A DNA stretch of 64,000 nt. Source: Caulobacter sp. 602-2 (GTDB lineage: Bacteria; Pseudomonadota; Alphaproteobacteria; Caulobacterales; Caulobacteraceae). The translations under genes were made by a program, and so were the position numbers. Of the stretch, positions 45,426 through 53,698 are shown piece after piece; position 1 is the first letter of the stretch; each line of letters begins with the position of its first letter. The stretch spans positions 558,001 to 622,000 of the forward strand of contig NZ_JAAKGT010000001.1 of assembly GCF_011043625.1 (NCBI RefSeq), in the 5' to 3' direction. The notes below the pieces were generated by a model. It was not told the DNA's origin and ran no database searches. It saw only the letters and a program-made list of their open reading frames with translations.

Positions 45426-46745
45426 TCACTCGGCCGGAGCCGTGGCCAGTTCGTCCTGGGTGAACAGCGCCGGCGCCGGCTTGCGGGCCGACCAGCCGAA
45501 GGCGGCGATGACCAGGTAGCAGACCGCCGGCAGCAGGAAGGCCAGGCCGAGCCCGAAGTGGTCGCCCAGCCAACCGGTGGCCGGCGGGATCAGGGCGCCG
45601 CCGACGATGGCCATGCACAGCAGGCCCGAGGCCTGGGGCGTACGGTGACCCATGCCCTCGATGCCCAGGGTGAAGATGGTCGGGAACATGATCGAGTTGA
45701 AGAAGCCGATGGCGATCAGGGCGTAGCCGGCCTGCGGGCCCACGCTGAAGGCCGAGACCAGGATCAGCACGATCGCGGCCAGCGAGGCGATGGTCAGCAC
45801 CTTGCCGGGCGAGACCTTGGCCAGGATGAAGCTGCCGAAGAAACGGCCGATGGTGGCGCCGCCCCAGTACCAGGCGACCATGCTGCCGGCCTTGGCCAGC
45901 GTCAGACCCATGGTGTTGGACTGGGTCAGGTAGGTGGTCATGTAGGTGCCGATCGCCACCTCGGCGCCGACATAGACGAAGATGCACAGCACGGCGAAGG
46001 CCAGGCGCGGATACTTCAGCATGCCCAGCATCTCGCCGACGCCGACGGCCTTTTCGGCTCGCGGGGCGGCGGGGTTCTTGCGCAGCAGCCAGAACAGCAC
46101 GGCCAGAGCCAGCAGCACGGCGGCGATGATCAGGTAGGGCGTCTGCACGGCCTGGGCCTGGGTGTGGCGCACGACGGCCAGCTGGGCGGCGGTCAGGGTG
46201 GCCGGATCCGGGGCCTTCTCGATGTGGCTGAGGATCAGCGTCGCGCCGACGAAGGGCGCCAGGAAGGTGCCGACCGAATTGAGGAACTGGGCGAAGGTCA
46301 GGCGGGCCGAGGCGGTCTCGCTCTTGCCCAGGATGGCGACCAGCGGATTGGCGGCCACCTGCAGGATGGTGATGCCCGAGGCCAGAACGAACAGCGCGGC
46401 CAGGAAGCCCTCGTAGACGCCGGCGTTGGCGGCAGGAGCGAACATCAGGCAGCCAATCATCATGATCAGCAGGCCGACCACGACGGTGCGCAGATAGCCG
46501 ACCTTGGCCAGCAGGAAGCTCGCCGGCAGCGAAACGACGGCATAGCCGATGAAGAAGGCGAACTGGGTCAGGCCGGTCTCGAAGTTGCTCAGCGAGAACA
46601 GCGACTTCAGCGCCGGAGCCACGAGGTCGACCAGACAGGTCGAGAAGCCCCAGGCGAAGAAAAGAAGAATCACGAAGGGCAGCAGCGCCTGCCCTTTTCC
46701 ACTCGCAACGCCGCTCGCCGGCGACGTGCCGCCCATGCCTGCCAT
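45426..46745 (-). CDS. MFS sugar:proton symporter (FucP/GluP-like)
   Basis: A 439-residue major-facilitator protein of the FHS group with 12 segments. LLFFAWGFSTCLVDLVAPALKSLFSLSNFETGLTQFAFFIGYAVVSLP and PFVGATLIL match the family opening. FucP members import L-fucose, glucose or galactose with H+. A perfect LacI-type palindrome lies 55 bp upstream, so it is probably repressed until sugar is present. Its neighbour is a convergent pectinesterase. Confidence 0.87.
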   Translation of the reverse strand: MAGMGGTSPASGVASGKGQALLPFVILLFFAWGFSTCLVDLVAPALKSLFSLSNFETGLTQFAFFIGYAVVSLPASFLLAKVGYLRTVVVGLLIMMIGCLMFAPAANAGVYEGFLAALFVLASGITILQVAANPLVAILGKSETASARLTFAQFLNSVGTFLAPFVGATLILSHIEKAPDPATLTAAQLAVVRHTQAQAVQTPYLIIAAVLLALAVLFWLLRKNPAAPRAEKAVGVGEMLGMLKYPRLAFAVLCIFVYVGAEVAIGTYMTTYLTQSNTMGLTLAKAGSMVAWYWGGATIGRFFGSFILAKVSPGKVLTIASLAAIVLILVSAFSVGPQAGYALIAIGFFNSIMFPTIFTLGIEGMGHRTPQASGLLCMAIVGGALIPPATGWLGDHFGLGLAFLLPAVCYLVIAAFGWSARKPAPALFTQDELATAPAE

Positions 46746-46799
46746 CTCTGTTTCACTCCCCTGTCCGTCTTTCGCGGGACGGCGTAGTCACCCCGAACG

Positions 46800-46813
46800 T
46801 GACAACGTTGTCA
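46800..46813. promoter_or_regulatory. LacI-family-type operator upstream of the sugar transporter
   Basis: TGACAACGTTGTCA is a perfect 14-bp palindrome with the central CG typical of LacI/GalR operators. It lies 55-68 bp before the transporter start. The corresponding repressor is not in this window. Confidence 0.7.
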
Positions 46814-46904
46814 ACCTCCAGACCGCTTCGCTCCCCATTGAGACCGGTATCAAGCGGAACCGCGAACCGGTCCCGCCGTTCAGTTTTCGGCTGGGAGAAC
46901 GGGC

Positions 46905-47027
46905 ATGTCGTCGATCGTCGTGGTGATTGCTTGCGGGGTCGTGGCCATGGTCGCCGCCATCGCCCTGGCCGATGCGTTCGTCCACCTGGCCTGCTGGAGC
47001 GCCCGGGGCCTGAAGCGTCGGGATTAG
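46905..47027 (+). CDS. 40-residue small membrane protein
   Basis: An ORF with ATG at 46905 and a GGGAGAACG ribosome site. The product begins MSSIVVVIACGVVAMVAAIAL (one membrane segment) and ends with a short basic tail (ARGLKRRD). It lies in the gap between the transporter and the FAD oxidoreductase genes, upstream of a repeat. It is plausible but short. Confidence 0.4.
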   Translation: MSSIVVVIACGVVAMVAAIALADAFVHLACWSARGLKRRD

Positions 47028-47077
47028 GCTCACGCGTGTCGGACCCCCTAAGAGGGAGAGGATCTAAGCGCCAAGAT

Positions 47078-47118
47078 GCTCCCCCTCTGGGGGAGCTGTC
47101 GCGGAGCGACTGAGGGGG
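47078..47118. repeat. Dispersed repeat, family 3 (second copy)
   Basis: GCTCCCCCTCTGGGGGAGC followed by TGTCGCGGAGCGACTGAGGGGG is the inverted counterpart of the 27.8-27.9 kb element. It is non-coding and sits in the gap upstream of the FAD oxidoreductase end. Confidence 0.65.
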
Positions 47119-47193
47119 GCAGCGCAGGCGCGCGTTCCCAGGCTGGCCCGTCCACAAATCCGTCCGATCCCCGGAAGAGGGGATCCGGAGCAC

Positions 47194-48429
47194 CTAGGCG
47201 GCGATGCGGCTGGGGGCGATCACGCGGTTCAGGACCGAGGCGGCGGCCGACAGGCCGGTGCGGATCGACTGGTCCTCGGCGCTGTCGCCATGGACGCCGG
47301 CGCGGCCGGCCAGATGCAAGCCAGCGAAGTGCAGGCGCAGGTCCAGGCCGATCATCTTCAGGTGCTCGTCGCAGGCCTCGTCGTGGATCGGGTGGACCTT
47401 GCGCTGGCGCACCACCTGGGCGTCGCGGACCGGGCCGGCGGCGATCAGGCCAAGGCGGCGGGCCTCGACCTGCGCCTGGGCGACGAGGGCCTCGTCGTCA
47501 GCGGTCCAGAGGGCGTCGCCCTCGAAGCAGTAGTAGTCGAGGGCCAGGGCCTCGCCTTCCAGCGCGCGAGCCCGCGCGGCCTTGATCGACGCACCGTGGA
47601 TCTCGGCCAGGGCCGGCGCGCGGCGGCGGCCGGGTGCGGCCGCGAAGGCGACCGTCACCTGGTCGCGGTACATCAGCTCGCAGGCGTGGAAGAGGCTGAT
47701 CGGGGTCGGGGTCAGCGCGCCCATCAGTTCGCGCAACGGCATGGTCGAGATCACCTGGTCGGCGGTGAAGACCTCTTCACGGCCGTCGGGCGTGATCGCC
47801 GACACTGTCCAGACGCCGCTGGCTCGGTCGCGGCGCAGGCCGCTGACCTGGCGCTCGAGACGGATCTCGCCGCCCGCCTGGCCGATGGCCTCGGCGCAGG
47901 CCTTCCAGAGCTGGCCGGTGCCCAGACGCGGCCGCACCCCGGCCTCGGAGCGGAAGCTCGGGCAGGCCGGCTGGGCGGGCGTTTCCTCGGGGCGCAGCGC
48001 CCAAAGCTTTTCGGCATAGGCGCTGAGGCGACGCGCCACGCGGCGGCCGAACCGGCGGGTCAGCCACTCGCCCAGGGTCTTGGAATTGGCGATCGGACGA
48101 AGCTTGGCGCTGATCAGGGCGCCCAGCGCCGCGCCCCGCTGGCTGCGGGCGCCGCCCTCGCCTTCCAGGCGCAGGGCGCTGGGGGCGATGTCGAGCTCGT
48201 CGGGCAGCAGCGCCGTCCAGAAGGCGCGAATGGCCGGATCGGCCGATGACAGGCGGCGGCCCGAGACGTCCAGCCGGAAGCCGTCGAAGGACAGCGTGCG
48301 CGCCGCGCCGCCGACGCAGCCCTGCGCCTCCAGCACCGTGACCGTGCGGCCGGCGCGGGCCAGGGCATGAGCCGCCGAAAGCCCGGCGGGCCCAGCCCCG
48401 ATCACCAGCGTCTCGACGTGTTCGCCCAT
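47194..48429 (-). CDS. FAD-dependent oxidoreductase, amine-oxidase/UGM-like
   Basis: A 411-residue NAD(P)/FAD-binding protein. It opens MGEHVETLVIGAGPAGLSAAHALARAG and contains GGAARTLSFDGFRLDVSG, as in protoporphyrinogen-oxidase-like and galactopyranose-mutase-like flavoproteins. Near the C-terminus FAGLHLAGRAGVHGD is the second FAD contact. The ATG at 48429 gives the canonical N-terminus; longer forms add unrelated residues. The substrate is unknown. It lies downstream of and on the same strand as the molybdenum hydroxylase genes but 121 bp apart. Confidence 0.8.
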   Translation of the reverse strand: MGEHVETLVIGAGPAGLSAAHALARAGRTVTVLEAQGCVGGAARTLSFDGFRLDVSGRRLSSADPAIRAFWTALLPDELDIAPSALRLEGEGGARSQRGAALGALISAKLRPIANSKTLGEWLTRRFGRRVARRLSAYAEKLWALRPEETPAQPACPSFRSEAGVRPRLGTGQLWKACAEAIGQAGGEIRLERQVSGLRRDRASGVWTVSAITPDGREEVFTADQVISTMPLRELMGALTPTPISLFHACELMYRDQVTVAFAAAPGRRRAPALAEIHGASIKAARARALEGEALALDYYCFEGDALWTADDEALVAQAQVEARRLGLIAAGPVRDAQVVRQRKVHPIHDEACDEHLKMIGLDLRLHFAGLHLAGRAGVHGDSAEDQSIRTGLSAAASVLNRVIAPSRIAA

Positions 48430-48550
48430 GTTCCGCTCCCCGAATTCAGGCATCGAGGATCGGCCGACAAGGTTAAGAACGTGGTTCAGAATTGGCGCTC
48501 CCAAGGCCAAAGCGGGGCCTTGGGACGCTATGTCGCGGGGCCTGTTCCGA

Positions 48551-50716
48551 CTAGGCCAGCTGGTCGCCGACCGGCAGGCTGCGGATGCGCTTGCCGGTGG
48601 CCGCGAAGATGGCGTTGCAGAGCGCCGCCGGGGCCGGCGGCAGCACCGGCTCGCCCAGCCCCGTCGGGCGATTGTCGCTGAGCAGGTAGTGCACCTCGAT
48701 CGGCGGGGCCTGGCTCATCCGCAACAGCGGGAAGTCGCCGAAATTGCTCTCGACCGCCGCGCCGTTCTCGAAGGTGATCTTCTGGTGCAGCGTGCTGCCG
48801 ATGGCGTCGAGGATCGAGCCCTGCACCTGGTGGTCGGCGCCGGTGGGGTTGATGATCTGGCGGCCGACGTCGGCGGCGACCCAGGCCTTCTCGACCTTGA
48901 CCTGACCCTTGGCGACCGACACCTCCATGACCACGGCCACATAGCCCAGGTGGCTGAAGTGGCAGGCGACGCCAAGGCCCCGGCCCTTGGGCAGCTTGCG
49001 GCCCCAGCCGGACTTCTCGGCGACCAGATCGAGCACCCCGCGCATGCGGCCGGTGTGGAAGCTGTCGTTCTGGCCCTCCGGACCGATCAGGCGCGGCTCG
49101 CCCAAAAGCTTGCGGCGGAACTCGACCGGGTCGGTCTTGGCCGCCAGGGCCACCTCGTCGGTGAACGACTGGATGACGAAGCCGAAGGCGTTGTTGCCCG
49201 GCGCCCGCAGCGGCCCGGTGGGAATGCCCAGCGGCATCACCGAAACCTCGTGCAGGTAGTTGGGCACGGCGCCGGCCGGGAACTGGGTGGAGTTCATGCC
49301 GCCCGAACGCACGAAGGTCTCGCCCTCGCCGAAGCTGACGAAATGGTCGCGCCAGGCGACGAGGTCGCCCTTGGCGTCGAGGCCGGCAGTGAAGTTGTGC
49401 CAGCCCCCTGGGCGGTAGAAGTCGTGCTGGATGTCGTCCTCACGCGTCCAGATCAGCTGGACCGGCGCGTCGACCTTGCTGGCGATGAAGGCGGCCTCGA
49501 CCATGTAGTCGTTGATCAGCCGCCGGCCGAACCCGCCACCGCAGCGAACCAGGTGGATGGTCACGTTCTCGGGCGGCACGTTCAGGGTCTTGGCGACCAG
49601 GGCGCGGCCGGGTTCGGGGTTCTGGGTCGGGGCCCAGATCTCGACCTTGCCGTCCTTGACCCGGGCCGTGCAGTTCTGCGGCTCCAGCGGCGCGTGGGCG
49701 ATGAAGGGATAGTCGTAGGCGGCGCTGACGACCTTGGCCGCGCCTTTCAGGGCGGCGGCGACGTCGCCGTCGGCGCGGGCCGCCCGCTGGGCGCCGGTCT
49801 TGGCGAATTCGGCGGCCTTGGCGGCCAGCGAGGCAGTGCTCTGGGTGCTTGTCGGGTGATCGGCCCAGGCGACATCCAGGGCGTTGCGGCCCCTGCGGGC
49901 CGCCCACCAGCTGTCGGCGACCACGGCGACGCCGGGCAGCAGGCCGTCCAGCGCCGTCCCGCCGTCGACCACGAAGGCGTCGCGCACGCCCTTGACGGCC
50001 TTGGCCGCGGCGAGGTCGGCCGAGGCGACCTTGGCCGCGTAGGTCGGGGCCTTGACGAAGGTGGCGTAGACCATCCCCGGCAGACGCACGTCGATCCCGA
50101 ACAGCGGCTTGCCGGTGACGATGGCGTCGGTGTCGGTCTGGACGTGGCTCTTGCCGATGATGCGGAAGGCCTTGGGATCCTTCAGCGCCAGGGTCTTGGG
50201 ATCGGGCGGGGCGATGGCGGCGGCGGCCTGGGCGAGGTCGCCATAGGCCAGCTTGCGGCCGCTGGCGACGTGGACGACCCGGCCGGGCTCGGTGGTCAGT
50301 TCGGCAGCCGGGACGTTCAGCTTGGCCGCGGCGGCCTGGATCAGCATCCAGCGGCCGGCGGCCCCGACCCGGCGCATGCCGTCCCACTCCAGGGTGGTGG
50401 CCATCGAGCCGCCGGCGACCTGGCGGCCATAGACCTTGGTGTCGGCCAGGGCCTGCTCGACGATCACGTCCTCCCAGGCCACGTCCAGCTCTTCGGCGAT
50501 GATCATCGGCAGGGCCGTGCGCATCCCCTGCCCGACCTCCGGGATCTTCGAAGCGATGGTCGCCTTGCCGTCGGGCGAGACCTTCAGATAGGCGCTGAGC
50601 GTGGCCGGTCCGGCGGCCTGGGCCTCGCCCTCGATGTCGAACGACAGCAGGAGACCCCCGCCGACGGCGGTCGACGAGGCCAGGAACAGGCGGCGCGAGA
50701 GGACGGGAGCGTTCAT
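48551..50716 (-). CDS. Molybdopterin hydroxylase large subunit (IorB-like)
   Basis: A 721-residue xanthine-oxidase-family catalytic subunit. The N-terminus has a Tat signal (SRRLFLAS), so it is exported folded. Molybdenum-cofactor motifs include EVGQGMRTALPMI, VRCGGGFGRRL and GPLRAPGNNAFGFV, and LVAEKSGWGRKLPKGRGLGVACH lies further on. IorB-type enzymes hydroxylate or dehydrogenate N-heterocycles or aldehydes, such as isoquinoline. With the small Fe-S subunit it forms an IorAB pair; the stop and start are 4 bp apart. The electron acceptor, often a c-type cytochrome, is not encoded here. Confidence 0.88.
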   Translation of the reverse strand: MNAPVLSRRLFLASSTAVGGGLLLSFDIEGEAQAAGPATLSAYLKVSPDGKATIASKIPEVGQGMRTALPMIIAEELDVAWEDVIVEQALADTKVYGRQVAGGSMATTLEWDGMRRVGAAGRWMLIQAAAAKLNVPAAELTTEPGRVVHVASGRKLAYGDLAQAAAAIAPPDPKTLALKDPKAFRIIGKSHVQTDTDAIVTGKPLFGIDVRLPGMVYATFVKAPTYAAKVASADLAAAKAVKGVRDAFVVDGGTALDGLLPGVAVVADSWWAARRGRNALDVAWADHPTSTQSTASLAAKAAEFAKTGAQRAARADGDVAAALKGAAKVVSAAYDYPFIAHAPLEPQNCTARVKDGKVEIWAPTQNPEPGRALVAKTLNVPPENVTIHLVRCGGGFGRRLINDYMVEAAFIASKVDAPVQLIWTREDDIQHDFYRPGGWHNFTAGLDAKGDLVAWRDHFVSFGEGETFVRSGGMNSTQFPAGAVPNYLHEVSVMPLGIPTGPLRAPGNNAFGFVIQSFTDEVALAAKTDPVEFRRKLLGEPRLIGPEGQNDSFHTGRMRGVLDLVAEKSGWGRKLPKGRGLGVACHFSHLGYVAVVMEVSVAKGQVKVEKAWVAADVGRQIINPTGADHQVQGSILDAIGSTLHQKITFENGAAVESNFGDFPLLRMSQAPPIEVHYLLSDNRPTGLGEPVLPPAPAALCNAIFAATGKRIRSLPVGDQLA

Positions 50717-50720
50717 GGCC

Positions 50721-51185
50721 TCAGGCCTCCGCCTGGCCGGAGGCCGACTTGATGGCCTTGCGGATCCGCGGATAGGTCGCGCAGCGGCAGAGGTTTCCGT
50801 CCATCGCCTCGTCGATCTGGCTGTCCGTCGGCTTGGGCGTCGCCGTCAGCAGCGCAGTCGCCGACATGATCTGGCCGGCCTGGCAGTAGCCGCACTGGGG
50901 CACGTCGAGGCTTTTCCAGGCCTGCTGCACCTTGGCGCCGACCGGATTGGCCGCGACGCCCTCGATGGTGGTCACGGCCTTGCTCCCGACCCGCGAGACC
51001 GGCGTCACGCAGGCGCGCACCGGCGCGCCGTCCAGGTGCACCGTGCAAGCGCCGCATTGGGCGACGCCGCAGCCGTACTTGGTTCCCACCAGGTTCAGCA
51101 GGTCGCGCAGCACCCACAGCAAGGGCGTGCTGGGCTCGGTGTCGACCGTGTGGGGCGATCCGTTGACCGTCAGGGTGTAGGCCAT
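50721..51185 (-). CDS. (2Fe-2S) small subunit of the molybdenum hydroxylase (IorA-like)
   Basis: A 154-residue protein with two [2Fe-2S] clusters. The first, plant-ferredoxin-like, is [18 protein letters not shown] plus a later Cys. The second, in the helical domain, is [10 protein letters not shown] with [10 protein letters not shown]. It passes electrons from the large subunit. The ATG at 51185 gives the standard N-terminus [14 protein letters not shown]. It is the first gene of the IorAB operon. Confidence 0.9.
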   Translation of the reverse strand: MAYTLTVNGSPHTVDTEPSTPLLWVLRDLLNLVGTKYGCGVAQCGACTVHLDGAPVRACVTPVSRVGSKAVTTIEGVAANPVGAKVQQAWKSLDVPQCGYCQAGQIMSATALLTATPKPTDSQIDEAMDGNLCRCATYPRIRKAIKSASGQAEA

Positions 51186-51275
51186 GCGCGCGACTCCGGG
51201 AGGTGGAGCGTCATCTTGCCGCAAGCTGCGCAACCTGCCGAGCGCCATGCGCCTCAGCCCCGGCCAGAGCAGCGA

Positions 51276-51286
51276 TTTGTCACAAA
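51276..51286. promoter_or_regulatory. TTTGTCACAAA motif, copy 3
   Basis: An exact copy of the 11-bp pseudo-palindrome, overlapping the Pho-box-like element in front of the DUF47/PiT genes. Confidence 0.4.
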
Positions 51287-51294
51287 AGTTTCAC
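51277..51294 (+). promoter_or_regulatory. Pho-box-like element
   Basis: TTGTCAC-AAAA-GTTTCAC has the two 7-mers and 4-bp AT spacer of a PhoB site (consensus CTGTCAT-N4-CTGTCAC) and lies about 115 bp before DUF47/PiT. In Sinorhizobium the orfA-pit operon is repressed through such a box at low phosphate. Activation or repression cannot be decided here. Confidence 0.5.
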
Positions 51295-51408
51295 ACGGGG
51301 CTTGAAAGCCCGGCGCTTCCGTGGTTCCGGTCCGCCCAATGCGCGGATGCTCCCGGTACGGACGTCCGCGTTTTTCGTTCCGCCGCTTCGAACAGAGGAT
51401 GAAGCGAC

Positions 51409-52053
51409 ATGCTGGGTTTGTTCCGGGCGATCATGCCCAAGGAAGACCGGTTCTTCGACCTTTTCTCCCAGCACGCCGCGACGCTGGTCGCCGGCTCCAA
51501 GGCGCTCAGCGACCTGATGAGCGGCGCCGACAGCATCGAGGCCGCCACCGCTCGGGTGAACCAGCACGAGGAAGAGGCCGACGAGGTCACCCGCCAGGTG
51601 ATGCAGGCCGTCCGCCGCAGCTTCATCACGCCCTTCGACCGTAGCGACATCCAGGACCTGACGACGTCGCTGGACGACGCCATCGACCAGATGCGCAAGA
51701 CCGCCAAGGTAGTCAGCCTGTTCGAGGTCACGACCTTCGAGCCGCAGATGAAGGCGATGGCGCAGATCATCGTCCAGGCCGCCGACCTGACCGCCGAGGC
51801 CGTGTCGCTGCTGCCCAAGATGCGCCACAACGCCCATCGCCTCAGCGACCTGGCCGTCAAGATCACCCAGATCGAGGAACAGGCCGACCAGATGTACGAC
51901 ATCGGTCGCAAGGAGCTGTTCCTGGCCCACCGCGACAAGGATCCGATGGCCTTCATCGTGGGCATCGACATCTACAGCCACCTGGAAAAGGTCGTCGACC
52001 GCTTCGAGGACGTGGCCAACCGCATCAGCGGCATCGTGGTCGAGCAGGTCTAA
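51409..52053 (+). CDS. DUF47/PhoU-like phosphate transport regulator
   Basis: A 214-residue, all-helical protein of the DUF47 (TIGR00153) family: MPKEDRFFDLFSQHA, FITPFDRSDIQDLTTSLDDAIDQMRKTAK and a C-terminal DPMAFIVGIDIYSHLEKVVDRFEDVANRI. The family pairs with PiT permeases and is thought to modulate phosphate flux. It is followed 12 bp later by the PiT gene. A Pho-box-like site lies upstream. Confidence 0.9.
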   Translation: MLGLFRAIMPKEDRFFDLFSQHAATLVAGSKALSDLMSGADSIEAATARVNQHEEEADEVTRQVMQAVRRSFITPFDRSDIQDLTTSLDDAIDQMRKTAKVVSLFEVTTFEPQMKAMAQIIVQAADLTAEAVSLLPKMRHNAHRLSDLAVKITQIEEQADQMYDIGRKELFLAHRDKDPMAFIVGIDIYSHLEKVVDRFEDVANRISGIVVEQV

Positions 52054-52065
52054 AGAGCCCGCGCC

Positions 52066-53067
52066 GTGGACCCCACGCTCCTCATCCTGGTGTTCCTGGT
52101 GGTCGTCGCCCTGGCGTTCGACTTCCTGAACGGGCTGCACGACGCGGCCAACTCGATCGCCACCATCGTCTCCACCCGCGTGCTTTCGGCCAAGTGGGCG
52201 GTGATCTGGGCGGCGTTCTTCAACTTCATCGCCTTCCTGTTCGTGGGACTGGGCGTGGCCAAGACGGTCGGCTCGGGCATCATCGATCCGCACATCATCA
52301 GCGACCGCCTGATCTTCGCGGCGCTGATGGGCGCGATCAGCTGGAACCTGATCACCTGGTGGGCGGCGATCCCCTCCTCCAGCTCGCACGCCCTGATCGG
52401 CGCGCTGGTCGGCGCCTCCGTCGCCAAGGTCGGCGGCCTGGGCGCGGTGCAGTGGGCGGGCCTGGGCAAGACCGCCGCCGGCATCATCGTCTCGCCCACC
52501 ATCGGCTTCGCCCTGGCGCTGCTGCTGGTGCTGATCGTGTCGTGGACCTTCCTGAAGAGCTCGCCGTTCTGGGCCGACAAGGTGTTCCGCAAGCTGCAGT
52601 TCGTCTCGGCGGCCTTCTACTCGCTGGGCCACGGCGGCAACGACGCCCAGAAGACCATGGGCATCATCGCCGCCCTGCTGTTCGCGCACGGCGCCACGCA
52701 CCAGCCGGGCCACATCCCGTTCTGGGTGGTGATCACCTGTCAGGCGGCCATGGGTCTTGGCACGCTGTTCGGCGGCTGGCGGATCGTGCACACCATGGGC
52801 AGCAAGATTACCCGCCTGACGCCGATGCAGGGCTTCTGCGCGGAGACCGGCGGCGCCATCACCTTGTTCCTTGCGACGCATCTGGGCGTTCCGGTATCGA
52901 CGACTCACACGATTACCGGCGCTATTGTCGGCGTGGGCGCATCGCGGCGCGTTTCGGCCGTGCGCTGGGGTATCGCAAAGAGCATCGTGACGGCCTGGAT
53001 CGTCACGCTCCCGGCGGCCGGGCTGATGGCCGTGGCGTTCTACTATCTCGGGTTCTGGATGCAGTGA
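52066..53067 (+). CDS. pit: Low-affinity inorganic phosphate transporter (PiT family)
   Basis: A 333-residue permease with about ten segments. The two PiT signatures are FDFLNGLHDAANSIATIVSTR near the N-terminus and LGHGGNDAQKTMGIIAALL in the middle. It imports phosphate, usually as a metal-phosphate with H+. The start is a GTG at 52066. Upstream DUF47 and the downstream Nudix gene, which starts inside its stop codon (GTGA), make one operon. Confidence 0.92.
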   Translation: MDPTLLILVFLVVVALAFDFLNGLHDAANSIATIVSTRVLSAKWAVIWAAFFNFIAFLFVGLGVAKTVGSGIIDPHIISDRLIFAALMGAISWNLITWWAAIPSSSSHALIGALVGASVAKVGGLGAVQWAGLGKTAAGIIVSPTIGFALALLLVLIVSWTFLKSSPFWADKVFRKLQFVSAAFYSLGHGGNDAQKTMGIIAALLFAHGATHQPGHIPFWVVITCQAAMGLGTLFGGWRIVHTMGSKITRLTPMQGFCAETGGAITLFLATHLGVPVSTTHTITGAIVGVGASRRVSAVRWGIAKSIVTAWIVTLPAAGLMAVAFYYLGFWMQ

Positions 53068-53633
53068 CGGACGGGACGGTCAAGCAGACCGGCGGGGCCA
53101 AGGGCGGCGGCAAGCGTCGCCAGGTCGCCGCCCTGCCCTGGCGCGCGCAAGGCGCCGGCCTCGAGGTCCTGCTCGTCTCCTCGCGCGAGACCCGCCGCTG
53201 GGTGATCCCCAAGGGCTGGCCGATGAAGGGCAAGCTCGACCACCAGGCCGCCGCCCAGGAAGCCTATGAGGAAGCCGGCCTCGACGGCGTGATCGTCGAG
53301 ACCCCCTTCGGCGATTACGAGTATCTCAAGCGTCTCAAGAGCGGCGCGGGGCGCCTGGTCAAGGTCGACGTCTTCCCGATGAAGGTCACCGGCGAGCATG
53401 CGACCTGGCCCGAGAAGGGCCAGCGCACCCTGCGCTGGATGACGCCGGTCGAGGCCGCGCTGGCGGTGCAGGAACCAGAACTGCGCAGCCTGATCGCCCG
53501 TTTCGCGCGCGTTGATCTGCCGCTCGACGAGCGCCCGCCGCTCGATCCGGCGCCGACGCCGGTGCGGGTGGCGCTGCAACGCCTGCGCCGACGGGTCACC
53601 GTCCTGTGGGGCCGCGCCCGCCGCCGAGGCTGA
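53064..53633 (+). CDS. Nudix hydrolase (DIPP-like)
   Basis: A 189-residue Nudix protein starting at GTG 53064, overlapping the PiT stop. The Nudix box is PKGWPMKGKLDHQAAAQEAYEEAGLDG. It keeps the EExG core and helix, but has Lys instead of the first Glu and Gln instead of Arg of GX5EX7REUXEEXGU. The spacing resembles diphosphoinositol-polyphosphate/Ap4A hydrolases. Coupling to phosphate uptake suggests a role with a polyphosphorylated substrate; that is inference. Confidence 0.85.
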   Translation: MTDGTVKQTGGAKGGGKRRQVAALPWRAQGAGLEVLLVSSRETRRWVIPKGWPMKGKLDHQAAAQEAYEEAGLDGVIVETPFGDYEYLKRLKSGAGRLVKVDVFPMKVTGEHATWPEKGQRTLRWMTPVEAALAVQEPELRSLIARFARVDLPLDERPPLDPAPTPVRVALQRLRRRVTVLWGRARRRG

Positions 53634-53668
53634 TCCGCGGCTCGACAATCGCTTCGGTAGAGCATAAT

Positions 53669-53683
53669 GTTCTCATTATGTTC
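53669..53683. promoter_or_regulatory. LexA (SOS) box, alphaproteobacterial type
   Basis: GTTC-TCATTAT-GTTC is an exact GTTC-N7-GTTC direct repeat, the known alphaproteobacterial LexA site, 16 bp before the ATG at 53699. It overlaps an inverted repeat (CATAATG...CATTATG, 53663-53680). Confidence 0.8.
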
Positions 53684-53698
53684 ATGCGAGGCGAGCCC

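Noticed and set aside
48428..50752. 774-residue plus-strand ORF opposite the molybdenum hydroxylase
   Set aside because: It is antisense to the IorB-like gene, whose cofactor motifs are intact.
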